64,000 bases of DNA. It comes from Agelas oroides (Eukaryota > Porifera > Demospongiae > Agelasida > Agelasidae). Position numbers and translations under genes: made by a program. Position 1 is the stretch's first letter. Each line of letters starts with the position of its first letter. Below are positions 9,951-20,689 of the stretch, one piece after another. The notes under the pieces are model-generated. The model made no database searches and was not told the origin of the DNA. It saw only the letters and a program-made list of their open reading frames with translations. The stretch is taken from contig OX422183.1 of assembly GCA_949130485.1 (NCBI GenBank), positions 28,460,816 through 28,524,815 on the forward strand. The letters are read 5' to 3'.

Positions 9951-12560
9951 TAATTCAAGTAGCTCCTATTATGTACTCTGCAACTAAAACTTCTAATCAT
10001 TTGCTTCATATATTTATGGGATGCACAGACACACATACATGTACAAACATCAAGGAGCTTCAGCATGATGTACCAACACTTTTCCAGCTTCAGCAGTCAC
10101 TGGAAGAATTACGGCAAATTTTCAGATATTTTTTTAACAAGTGTCTGCCATATTTTTCTCAGTGGTGTTGAATCAGTCTGAGCAGCTCAAACTTTTATTC
10201 ATACATTAATGTACTCTAAAACTATAGGCTGTGGCTGATCATTACCGTGTGCACATGCGAGGAAAACAAACAGGTATGAACAGCTCATACTATGTATTCA
10301 GCAAATAAAAGCTGTGGCTGGAAAAGGTTACTGAACTTTCTTGAGTTTTTGGATTTTTTCCAACCAACTTTATATATTTGTCAGGGCACACAAACATGCT
10401 TACAGGCATCGAGAAATTTCAAAGTGCTATATCAACTTTTTTACAACCTCAGTGATACCAGAAGGAATCACTGGACTCTTTCAATAGTAATCAAAATTTT
10501 CCACCAATTCCTCTCTTTTTATATATCTCCCACTGCCACACAAATGCATACAGGCATCGAGGAGCATTAACAAGCTGTATTTCCAACCTCAAAAGCTCCC
10601 AATCATCTGAAATTTTTCCTGAACTTTCACATCATTACTGTGTGTGCGCATGTGAGGAAAACATAAAGCAATTGATTATTTCCTCATGTATAGGCATTGA
10701 GTTGCTTCAGCACACTGTACGGTCACTTTTCCAACTTCAGCATGTACTGCAACATTTACTGGACTATTTCGAATTCCTGAGGTTTCAGATATTTTCCACC
10801 CATGATTTGGCTTTTCATCTCGTCCACATTTGTTTATGCTATATAGCAATATAAATATGAGCAAGATCATTCACATCAACGTACCCCGTGTCTAAGGCCT
10901 CGACACCGTTGTCAAGGAGTTCCACCTGCATAATGCGGCCTTCACCCAACATTAATGTGAACGATATTCAAGCGTCCATATTTGCTTACCTATATAGCAA
11001 TATAAATATGAACATCACTTTCACATCAACCTATCCCATGTCGAAGGTGTTGACTCGTGGTCCAGGAGTTTCACCTGTGTAAAGCTGTCTAATACTGTCA
11101 ATACTGCCAAATCATGGGTGAAAAATATATGAAACCTCAGGAATTCCTGAGGTTTCAGGTATTTTCCACCCATGATTTGGCTTTTCATATCTCTCACAGG
11201 TGCACAAACACGTACAGGCATTGAGGAGCTTTAATTAAAGTGTTTTCCAACTTCAGCATGTACTGGAATGATTACTGGACTACAAAAACACATACAGTCA
11301 TTGAGGAGCTTCAACGAGCTGTATCAACCATTTCCAACCTGAGACAGTACCAAAAGGATTCACTGCACTCTTTAGACAGTATTCAAATTGTTCCCACCAA
11401 TCATTTCATTTTTAGATCTCTCACTGCAGCACAAGCACATACAGGCATCTAGGAGCATCAACAAGCTGTATCAACCCTTTTCCAACCTCACAAGCACCAA
11501 AAAAAAATTATTGAAATTTTTCCCAAATTTGCAGATCGTTACCACCAATTATTTGTTTCATGTTTTCCTCACACGTGCACACACACATGTACAGGCATCA
11601 AGGAGTTTCAGTACACTGTAAACTCACTTTTCCAACTTCAGCATGTACTGGAATGATTACTGGACTACACAAACGCATTCAGTCATTGAGGAGCTTCAAC
11701 GAGCTGTATCAACCATTACCAACCTCAGAAGGTTCCATACAAATTACTGAACTATTCCCTAAGTGTTTAGATGTTTTAACCAATCACTTGCTATATATTT
11801 CATGGAAAGGTTTATTAAATAATTCTGAGCAGCTCATATTATGTACTCTGCAACTAAAACCTGTGGCTTGAATAAAATTACTGAACCGTCATGAATTTTC
11901 AGATTTTTTCAAACTATTTGCTTTATATATCTGTCAGGGCACACAAACATTCAACGAGCTGTGTCAACCCTTTCCCATCCCCAAATGATACCGGAAACTA
12001 TTACTTGACCCTTCCTAAATTTTCAGACCTTTTCTCAATCATTTGCTTCATATATTTCTGGGAAGCACACACACACATACATGTACAAACATCAAGGAGC
12101 TTCAGCATGATGTACCAACCATTTTCCAGCTTCAGCAGTCACTGGAAGAATTACGGCAAATTTTCAGATATTTTTTTAACAAGTGTCTGCCATATATTTT
12201 TCTCACAGTGGTGTTGAATCAGTCTGAGCAGCTCAAACTTTTATCATACATTAATGTACTCTACAACTGTAGGCTGTGGCAGGAATAGATTACTTGACAT
12301 TTTACAGATTTTTCCACCAATATTTTGCTTTATGTATCTCAAGGGGCACAATACCAATCTCAGCATTGTCATTCACATTTGCCTAACCCATAATAAGGCC
12401 TCAACACCATTGTCAAGTAGTTTCACCTCCATTAATAATGTGCACAATATTCTAACGTCGATATTTGCTTACCTATACAGCATTTTAAGTATGAACAATA
12501 TCATTAACATCAAGCTACCCCGTATTGAAGGCCTCAGTATCCTGGTAATAGAGTTCAATC
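9951..12560 (+). repeat. Degenerate satellite block 2
   Basis: Loosely repeated units of about 120-200 bases with recurring words such as GAGGAGCTTCAACGAGCTGT, CCAACCTCAG and ACACACATACATGTACA. A segment of about 200 bases at 10019-10215 returns nearly unchanged at 12062-12255, so long-range duplication has occurred inside the block. Open frames here are short and not conserved between units. Nothing else is seen. Confidence 0.75.
10832..11082 (+). repeat. Detached copy of the block 3 higher-order unit
   Basis: TATAGCAATATAAATATGA followed by the CCTCGACACCGTTGTCAAGG and GTTGACTCGTGG halves occurs here once, embedded in block 2, about 1.5 kb before the main array of the same unit. Confidence 0.8.
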
Positions 12561-12584
12561 TGTGTAAAGCAGCCTTCAATATTT

Positions 12585-13860
12585 GAACGTCCATATTTGT
12601 TTATGCTATATAGCAATATAAATATGACCAACATCATTCACATCAACATACCCCGTATCTAAGGCCTCGACACCGTTGTCAAGGAGTTCCACCTGCATAA
12701 TGCGGCCTTCACCCAACGTTAATGTGAATGATATTCAAGCGTCCATATTTGCTTACCTATAGCAATATAAATATGAACATCACCTTCACATCAACCTATC
12801 CCGTGTCGAAGGCGTTGACTCGTGGTCAAGGAGTTTCACCTGTGTAAAGCAGCCTTAACTCAACGGCTATGTGCACAGCATTTGAACGTCCATATTTGCT
12901 TGTTCTATATAGCAATATAAATATGACCAACATCATTCACATCAACGTACCCCGTATCTAAGGCCTCGACACCGTTGTCAAGGAGTTCCACCTGCATAAT
13001 GCGGCCTTCACCCAACGTTAATGTGAACGATATTCAAGCGTCCATATTTGCTTACCTATATAGCAATATAAATATGAACATCTCCTTCACATCAACCTAT
13101 CCCGTGTCGAAGGCGTCGACTCGTGGTCAAGGAGTTTCACCTGTGTAAAGCAGCCTTAACTCAACGGCTATGTGCACAGCATTTGAACGTCCATATTTGC
13201 TTATTCTATATAGCAATATAAATATGACCAACATCATTCACATCAACGTACCCCGTATCTAAGGCCTCGACACCGTTGTCAAGGAGTTCCACCTGCATAA
13301 TGCGGCCTTCACCCAACGTTAATGTGAACGATATTCAAGCGTCCATATTTGCTTACCTATATAGCAATATAAATATGAACATCACCTTCACATCAACCTA
13401 TCCCGTGTCGAAGGCGTTGACTCGTGGTCAAGGAGTTTCACCTGTGTAAAGCAGCCTTAACTCAACGGCTATGTGCACAGCATTTGAACGTCCATATTTG
13501 GTTATGCTATATAGCAATATACATATGAACAACATCATTCACATCAACGTACCCCGTATCTAAGGACTCGACACCGTTGTCAAGGAGTTCCACCTGCATA
13601 ATGCGGCCTTCACCCAACGTTAATGTGAACGATAGTCTAGCGCCCATATTTGCTTAGCTATATAGCAATATAAATATGAACATCGCCTTCACATCAAGCT
13701 ATCCCGTATCGAAGGCGTTGACATCATGGTCAAGGAGTTTCACCTGTGTAAAGCAGCCTTCACCAATGTGAATGTGCACGATATTCTAACGTCCATATTT
13801 GCTTAGTAATTTACGGTAAATTACTGCTATATAGCAATACAAATACACACCACATTATTC
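12585..13860 (+). repeat. Satellite block 3, about 300-bp dimeric higher-order repeat
   Basis: Two related half-units of about 150 bases alternate. One has CCTCGACACCGTTGTCAAGG and TGCGGCCTTCACCCAACG, the other GTTGACTCGTGGTCAAGG and AGCAGCCTTAACTCAACGG. Both start with GTCCATATTTGCTT and TATAGCAATATAAATATGA. The dimer repeats at about 12588, 12890, 13188 and 13490, with a decayed end near 13790. This is a higher-order repeat in the sense used for alpha satellites. Confidence 0.9.
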
Positions 13861-14332
13861 ACACTAGTACACCCCTTAACTAAGGCCTTGATGCCGTAGT
13901 TAAGGCATATATTTCGTCATTTAGGCCCAACCATTGTATATTCTACCTTTGAAATTATCAAATCACGTGACATCACATGACCACAGTGTTACAGTATTCA
14001 GTGTGCTGCTTTCTTGGATTGGTGAGTTTTTGGTCAAACTTTGTGTATTTCAGTGTGGTTGCCTTCATTTCAGGTAGCTTTTGCTTTTTAAACACCAACA
14101 CAACTCACCTGTCATCCTAGTGTGGCAGAAAACGGGGAAATGTGTCCAGGGTAGTCCAGTGAACAGTACAGTTGTGTCCACCATTGTGTTGTAGCTTTGT
14201 AGCTACTTTTGTGATGCCTCATACCTAGGCCTGTAGATTTGAAGGTGAGAAGAGAATCATATATAAGTCCAAGTGAATTCAGGAACACACGTTGCGTGTC
14301 TGCCAAGAGTTCAGAAAGACTTATTTATGGTT
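13861..14332. other. Unassigned DNA between satellites and SET gene
   Basis: No repeat unit and no supported gene. It may contain distal promoter sequence for the SET gene. Confidence 0.4.
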
Positions 14333-14524
14333 TGTCCGGGGCCGCCATTTTGTTCCGGCTACGTAATCTTAGGAGTTTGCCCCGGATTATTTAACCGATT
14401 ATACGCGAAAGACGCGTAAACGCGATAGACTCGTATACGCGTTGAGCTTTATCACAGCCGTAGGCTATCAACAACAGCTTTGTTATCAGGTCAGTAGTTA
14501 GGTTGGAGCCTCCACTAGTAATAC
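14333..14524 (+). promoter_or_regulatory. Probable promoter and 5' leader of the SET-domain gene
   Basis: CpG-containing stretch with GCCGCCATTTTG (14341), a YY1-like motif typical of animal gene starts, followed by several CGCGTA/TACGCG words (about 14403-14441). It precedes the first coding exon directly. There is no TATA box at a convincing distance, so the type is inferred from position and composition. Confidence 0.4.
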
Positions 14525-16221
14525 GTGATGCTTCGTCTAGAACGCCTCAAGCAGCGGAGCGTAGTGAGTGCCAGAAGCCATGACGGTCGTCGATCGGCTC
14601 GATCGCAGAAGTCAGTTATTAGCCACGTTTTCTTCTCAACGCCTGTAACCAGAGACACAACGCTACCTGTGAAGGTGCAGAAGGCCTTAGGCTTTATACC
14701 TATCGAAACAGCTCTGGGATTGCGTCTCGCTGTCAACGAGAAAGGCCAACGACTCTACTCACAACTATCAACAAGCGTTCCCGCAAAGCGGTAGTTAGCT
14801 TCGTAACAACTTATCTATGTAAAAATTAACTGAGTTAGCCTCATGGTAATGGTGGATATCTCCCTAAATAAGTTAATTAATACTAACAACTTTTCACAAG
14901 TCCTTGTCTGTACCATAAATTTACTCTTCTATCACTTCATTCCCATCTTTACCCAGCTTTTCAGAGTTGAAGATGTCAGAGTACGTTAACCACTCTGGCT
15001 TTTGCCTTGCTCATTTGCATTACTCTCACTATCTTTGTTCAAGGGAGTTTTTCATTATAAAACCCTACACTTTCAGGCGAGAGGTGGTAATTCACTCAAA
15101 GAGGCGGGTGTTCCGGTGTAAAGTACTACCTGGGGCTAGGCCCATGGACATCCTCAAACAGATGGAAAAACAGCACCATCACTGTACCGAGGGCCTGCTA
15201 TTGTGTGCTAAGGCAGGCGGAAAGGTAGGCTGTTAAATTTTGGCAAACCTGAGTGTTCATAATGTGATAAACTTATTCCAGGAAATCTAGCTAAACACCT
15301 GTCAAAAGAGCACTTCCAAATACCCACATACATATCAAACTTACAAACATCACAAGGCAGTTACATCTGGATAACCTCAGCCACGCATGATTAATTTTTT
15401 GCATTATGGACTGTAATTCACTCAAATTTAGGTGATGGCTTATAACAGAAGCTACAATTTAATGACTTTACAAGCAAATACCAAACATTGATTTCTATGC
15501 AGCTCCCACAGACGGCGGTCGTGGACTACCTCACACATTTTGGTAATACAGCACCACTTTAGTTACAGCAGCAAGCAATTATTTGTGTTTTGATGGATTT
15601 TTGGTAGAAACAATCACGGAAGAGCAGGCGAGCCAACTCCCAGATCATGTTGCATCTTCAGACGAAGAGTTTGCGATCGACGAAAGGTATTAACAAAATT
15701 CATCTACTCCCTAGAGCAATGTTACTTTCCTACTTCAATCATCAACCCTAGCATGCTGACCACAGCTGAAGTGGTTGTGAGGGGACTCACAAAACCTAAC
15801 CCCAACAAACTGGAGGTGCGGTGGGTGGGGGAGAAGGGCAGGGGAGTCTTCACGAGAGAAGTCATCAGAGCTCGCAGTTTTATCTGCGAGTATAAAGTTG
15901 CAAAATCACGGCCGCCATATCCAAGAAAACAGCGGCCAGCGATCGAACGCGAATACCAACAAAGCGGTGAGGGATGTTACATCTTGGAAGCTCAGGACAG
16001 CGATGGTCGGTGGTGGTGCTTCGATGCGACCCGCAGGCTCAATCAGTATGGCCGATACCTTAACCATGCACCAGGCAGTATGGCTAATGCCACGCCTGCA
16101 CCACCTGTGCTGGTTGAGGGGAGGCTTAGGATTGGCCTTGTGGCCACCCAGGATATTCACCCAGGGAGTGAGATCACATGGGATTATGGGGTTCGAGGGG
16201 AACCATGGCTGTGTAAACCAG
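14525..16221 (+). CDS. SET-domain protein, putative lysine methyltransferase (KMT5A-like SET)
   Basis: Model: exons 14525-14790, 15077-15224, 15503-15542, 15608-15686 and 15752-16221. All introns are GT-AG and phases agree at every junction, giving about 334 residues before a possible last exon that begins at 16262. The last coding exon holds a SET domain: GEKGRGVF near its start, then WWCFDAT, GRYLNH and ITWDYG. These are the SET-N glycines, the pseudoknot Asn-His and the catalytic Tyr region. SET enzymes transfer methyl groups from S-adenosylmethionine to lysines, and the pattern recalls histone H4K20-type KMT5A, though the target is unknown. The N-terminal 170 residues are basic and unrecognised. 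The gene lies wholly inside the Harbinger-ended element, and reading past 16262 enters its inverted repeat. The start is the first ATG after the leader. The C-terminus is uncertain. Confidence 0.75.
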
Positions 16222-16324
16222 GTAAAACCTTGTTAACACTAAAACTATGCTCACTTGCCAGCTGCACTTTATAACATTGCTAAGGTAGCAATCACAGTTA
16301 AGCTGGCTCATTCCATTGAACTGT

Positions 16325-16827
16325 CCATAATTAATGTGCGACCTCATTATGAGAGCACATGCTTACGCAACTGGTTTGGCAGGTTTTACTATAAGGTCAA
16401 CGATGTGCCTGAGATATGGAAAATAGAAAACTTCCACCAGATTTCCATTTTCCAATCTCTTGGCTGTTTTGTAAATGAGATATGGAAAATAGAAAATAAC
16501 CACCAGATTTCCATTTTCCATTCTGTTGGCTGTTTTGTAAAAATTGATCAAGAAAGTTAACATCACAGTCATTACGACATTGGAGACAGATTGGCCACAA
16601 GAAGCCACTCTCAGTGTGGTCATCAACAGTTACATTGGAAACTGGATTCTGAATGTTGGCCAAATTGTACCACTGTGAGAATCACACTGCAGCTTTGTTT
16701 TGAATTTTGCAAAATGTATTTCAGATCAGATGTCTGTGACCTTGAATACTACTACCACTTTGCAATGTTCAATATCTGTCTGAGAAGAAAACTGGGATGG
16801 CCACAAAGTCCACTCACCCGGCCGGGT
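16325..16827 (-). repeat. Right subterminal inverted repeat of the large element
   Basis: Reverse complement of the left repeat. On this side an extra 277 bases (16828-17104) separate the repeat from the terminal 33 bases, and part of that extra DNA is a hairpin MITE at 16898-16972. Confidence 0.9.
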
Positions 16828-16897
16828 CTTTTTCTTGAAAATTGAAAAAAAAATGTAAAAATGCGATTAATATGTACACGTAATCCAGTACTCACCA

Positions 16898-16972
16898 GCC
16901 TCGTTCCGGGCCTTCGCGCGTTCTTCGTACTGCAAGCGACGAACGCGCGAAGGCCTGGAAACGAGGCTAAGT
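16898..16972. mobile_element. Near-perfect hairpin MITE with direct flanking repeat
   Basis: AGCCTCGTTCCGGGCCTTCG and its complement form a 75-base hairpin with inner arms CGCGCGTTC/GAACGCGCG. AGTACTCACC flanks both sides (about 10 bases), which looks like a target duplication. It lies in the extra segment of the right end of the large element. Confidence 0.75.
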
Positions 16973-17137
16973 ACTCACCACATGGCAAGAATGGAGGATG
17001 GCGAGCAGTTTTGTGTGGCTGAGTGGTACCTAATAAAATTTATGAGAAGTTTGGTCATTATTATTTTTTTGCCTGCCTACCGGGTCATGTTTCTGACCTA
17101 AGCAATCCGTGAAACATAAAATTAATTTGGTATGGCC

Positions 17138-17319
17138 TAACTTAATGATTATTGGATGTCAATGCCGACAGGAAATGGGGAAAATCCCCAATTTTACGGA
17201 CAGTGAACGGATGAAGACTCCCAAAACGGACTGTGCGCTAAAAGTTTACAAAGACAAAGAATTCTATCAGCTTGGATTCCAGGTTTGTTGACCTTGAAAA
17301 CACATGGTTCCCTACCACC
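17138..17319. mobile_element. Family T1 MITE, right portion after the large insertion
   Basis: TAACTTAAT continues the T1 sequence interrupted at 6453 and runs, as the reverse complement of the T1 left arm, to CCTACCACC followed by TTAA at 17320-17323. Intact T1 copies in this window read through the same point as CTTAACTAACTTAAT in reverse orientation. The insertion therefore duplicated TAA. Confidence 0.85.
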
Positions 17320-17323
17320 TTAA

Positions 17324-18021
17324 GGAAGCATGTGCAGACTGTAACACTGACTATACTGTATTAAAGCCTGAAATATCAGTGGAGACTAACATAATTTTAT
17401 ATCAGGCCACGTCTTTTGTCAGTATGGCAGCTGTGGCTTTATTATCAATACAAAAACTTGGTTTGGGTTATGTATATTCAGGTGATCTCAGTTGAACCAG
17501 TGTGACACATTAAATAAATATTTCTGAATACCTATTTGGCCACAATGGCCATATTCGTGGCATCTATTTCAAAACCGTGCAACCAAGACAATTCTCCAGG
17601 GTCAGTTGTGCAAGTAAAGACAAATCTCTTCTGGTAGCTGTGCACACATCAAATGAATAAGACAAGTTACAAAGGTTTTATGTCAATACAATCACAAAGG
17701 ATGTAATAGCAAAGCCATTGATATGACAGTTGTTTGCCACAGACGCACTGAATAAGTTTTCTGAACATCTTAAATTCAGCTTAACTTACCAGCATTATGT
17801 TCTTTGTCCCAATAGGATCGATGTCTTAGGTACATATATCAATATCAAAATATAATTAAGTAGTGACTGATGGCTCTTTTTTAGATACAAAACTTCATGA
17901 ATCATGCAGGTTTTAGGAAAGGTGGTAAAATTACACTGAATGACAATGGAATGGCCAAACGTAATATATATACAAAGTGGAACTCAATGCAAACTGATTA
18001 CAAATACGAGAGTTTGACTGG
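17324..18021. other. Unassigned DNA, includes 3' flank of the ARRDC gene
   Basis: No independent gene seen. Its distal part is probably the 3' untranslated region of the minus-strand gene that ends at 18022. Confidence 0.45.
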
Positions 18022-19904
18022 TCAGTTAGGGTCAACAAAACCAAGTGGCAGAGCAGGAGGGCCAGGGTAGGGTGGAGGGGCAATGGAGCCAGCTGGGTAG
18101 GGTGGAGGACCTGCTGTACGACCAAGAGCTGGTGTGGAGGCTGGGTAAGGAGCTACTGCTGGTGTTTGTGAGGAAACTGTAGGCTGAGTTTGGTGACCAA
18201 AGGTATCTGCATGATAAAATGCACACGTTCACAGTGTAAAGTTTCTGTACAAGTTAGCATATCAGAGCATTTTATGAAAGAGCCTGAGATGCTCACAAGG
18301 TTACCTGACCATACATTTTAGAAGGAACTCACTGCCTTATAAAGTAATCCAATAAGATTGAGTAAGGCATGCTTCACTCTTTAGCCAAGAGACATGCATT
18401 CACCTACTTTATACCCACTTTCCCGGTGAAGGAAGACTCCCTATTGCTGCACTTTAATGAATACACTGGCGGTACTACGGGGGGGCGGAGGGGGGCGTAC
18501 GCCCCCCAAACCGCCCGGGGAGCTGAGGGGTGGGGCGTCTGGCCTGGTCGCGGGGCGGACTCCGGCGGACGCCATGCTATGCTGACGTTATCTACATGGC
18601 CACAGCTAGCTAGCAAGGTACGTAGATCAGACATTCTTTGTAACTCAAGATAGAGAGAAGTCCACTCATCCAGTCGAAGGAGCAGCAGCCCAGGAGTTCA
18701 TTGATTCAGTTGAAGGAACAACAGCCCAGGAATCCGCGTCGAACAACCAACAACCCACTCAGTCCCTTCGTCAAGCGGACGTTCCGCTTCTACTCTGAGT
18801 GGTGGTGCCGCACATCATAAATTTTGTGCATGCTTCCCCCCCCCAACCCTCTACTGCTGTGCACGCCTATGAATGAATAGTGCATTGTCCATTGCTGACC
18901 AGTAAATTACTTCCCTGTATCTTGGAGTGTAATTTACAGTGTGCTACATGCATGCAAGTCTTACGAGGAGGTGGTAGCTGGCTGATGGTAGTATCTTCCA
19001 CATCACTCAGAGGAACATTTCCGAGGAAAAGAACAAAGTCAACATGAGGATTAATGGCACCAGATATGGAGGCCTTGATCTTCAGGTAGTAATTCACTCG
19101 GATTATGGAGCAACTGGCAATGGTTGGCTCTGTAGCTGGTACAGGCAAGGGTGGTGGTCGCCAAGATCTGCTGTTGCCTGGCTCAATATGATCACTTGCC
19201 ACCCCTGCTATTGTTTTTATGCTGTGTAGATGATGCCCCTGAGCGGTATAGACCACTCGCTTCTGTAACTGGGCTACAAGTTGCCTAATACGTCTGTTGC
19301 TACCATTCTCTATATCCACTTCAAATGGTATCACATCCTGGACGATACAGAAACCACTCCTTGGAACACGAGCTGTGAGGCTTATTGGACCAGAGGCGCA
19401 GCACAGACAACAGAGTGTCTTCTCCACTTGCAGCACCTTCGGAAGTCTCACATTTCGAACAACGTTTGGATCTACTACTGGTGCAACAGCTATCTGTTCG
19501 GTGATTCTTTTGTTCCGTTGGAGCCCACTCGCTTTGACAATTGTGGCTTCAATCTCGTACCGAATGTGTCCAACAGTACCCTCAAACGACGATGCGAGGG
19601 GCCGACCACTAGGCTGGAACGTCAGAGCAAAGGGAAACTGGTAGCTCCCTGGCGAGAGCTCGTGGTTAGGCGCGTTGTCTCTGCTCCAGACGATAACGGT
19701 CTGGTAGACAAAGTCCTCGTGAGAGTGGTAGGTCCTTCGACCAGGTGACCAACGTACGTCCGCGTATCCCCGCAGGGTCACTCGAATGGACTTGTAGCTT
19801 TGCTTGGCCTCTTCAGTAACCACAAGGACGTGTCCAGTAACATCATCAGATACAACGCCCTGAGGAGGAGGTGTATTTAAAATCAACTGGAAGTCTTTAA
19901 CCAT
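18022..19904 (-). CDS. Arrestin domain-containing protein (alpha-arrestin, ARRDC type)
   Basis: Exon 1 runs 19904-18965 and exon 2 18206-18022, joined in phase across a 758-base GT-AG intron (donor GTAAGA), giving 374 residues. Residues about 5-145 form the arrestin N fold (hydrophobic strand start VKDFQLIL, SPGSYQFPFAL, IRYEIEA). Residues about 165-300 form the C fold (LTARVPRSGFC, IPFEVDIEN, VNYYLKIKA). The proline-rich tail carries two PPPY motifs at 347-350 and 357-360, the binding sites for WW domains of Nedd4-family ubiquitin ligases. Alpha-arrestins link membrane receptors to ubiquitination and endocytic sorting. Length and order fit the family. The start codon is the first ATG of the frame, right before the conserved first strand. 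The intron contains a GC-rich tract at about 18470-18560. Confidence 0.92.
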
Positions 19905-20083
19905 TGTTTGTAGCCAACGGTTGGTTTACGGCAGCGCTTATTGGGTGTCTCGCCGGCGATTGATGCGTTTGCAAACGCGGCGAGATATAAAGGAAAGGAT
20001 GGCGGAAGTAGATAATGGTGATTGCTAGTCCTAACATCCATCGACACCATAACAAAGCATCCTGCCTCCCAAAACACACAACT

Positions 20084-20254
20084 TCCGGACCTGAATCCCA
20101 AAATGGCATGCCAGGACTAGTCTACTTTAGTTAGTTAAAATGCCGGATTTTATCCAGCAAAATGGGTTACACAGGGGCTGTCAATAATCACTGGACTATT
20201 CCACTTAATTCCACAATTCTACTTGCAGCTGTGAAACAATGCATAATTACCAGT
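20084..20254 (+). repeat. Left arm of a 172-base inverted repeat pair
   Basis: Matches the reverse complement of 22273-22444 at roughly 96 percent by eye. It starts at TCCGGACCTGAATCCC and ends at ATAATTACCAGT, and includes GGGGCTGTCAATAATCACTG, the terminal word of a dispersed element family. Confidence 0.9.
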
Positions 20255-20689
20255 ATGTTGATTGGCTGGTTATACACAAGCCATACTTGCTGGGTGGTGG
20301 GATTAGCAGTACAGAGTAATGGAGTTCCACCTATCTAGGACTCCAAAAATTCTGTTCTAGTCCTTGGCGATACAAACACCCTTAATTCATATATATATCC
20401 ACTCCTGTGAGTGCAATATTCTTGAATCATTCCAACTCAATTCCAATGCCCCTGATCAATATGCAGATCTGTGCAAATTAATGAGGTTTGATCATGGGCT
20501 CAAAGAGCATCAGTGATATATTTTTACAAGTACAGATACTGGTAATCAGCCTCCATACAACAATACAAGCAACACTTGTAGACTTACAAAGCAAGTGCAC
20601 CAATGAAAATCTGAGTTATGCATGCAGCTTTATAATCCAAAATGTAGCCAGCAACATTGTGGAAAGAGCACAAGCTGGTCTACAGCTAG

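Larger units (their letters stand above)
6454..17137. mobile_element. 10.68-kb element with Harbinger-type ends, carrying a SET-domain gene
   Basis: The ends are GGCCATACCAAATT and AATTTGGTATGGCC. The terminal 33 bases match in inverted orientation with two differences, and TAA flanks both sides (6451-6453 and 17138-17140). The empty site can be read from the uninterrupted T1 copy at about 5585-5600. A 3-bp TAA/TTA duplication with GGCC-starting ends is the hallmark of PIF/Harbinger elements. Inside are about 500-bp inverted repeats, a short helix-turn-helix-like frame, a telomere-type array, three satellite blocks and a multi-exon SET gene. I find no DDE transposase, so mobility would need a helper. 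The coordinates are well determined by the interrupted target. The superfamily is inferred from ends and target site only. Confidence 0.8.

Noticed and set aside
10292-12586. Numerous 60-110 codon frames in satellite block 2
   Set aside because: They do not persist between repeat units and have low-complexity translations. Chance frames in AT-rich repeats.
7840-13860. Regularly spaced repeats resembling a CRISPR array
   Set aside because: Unit lengths of 130-300 bases, no unique spacers between short identical repeats, and a eukaryotic context: these are satellites.
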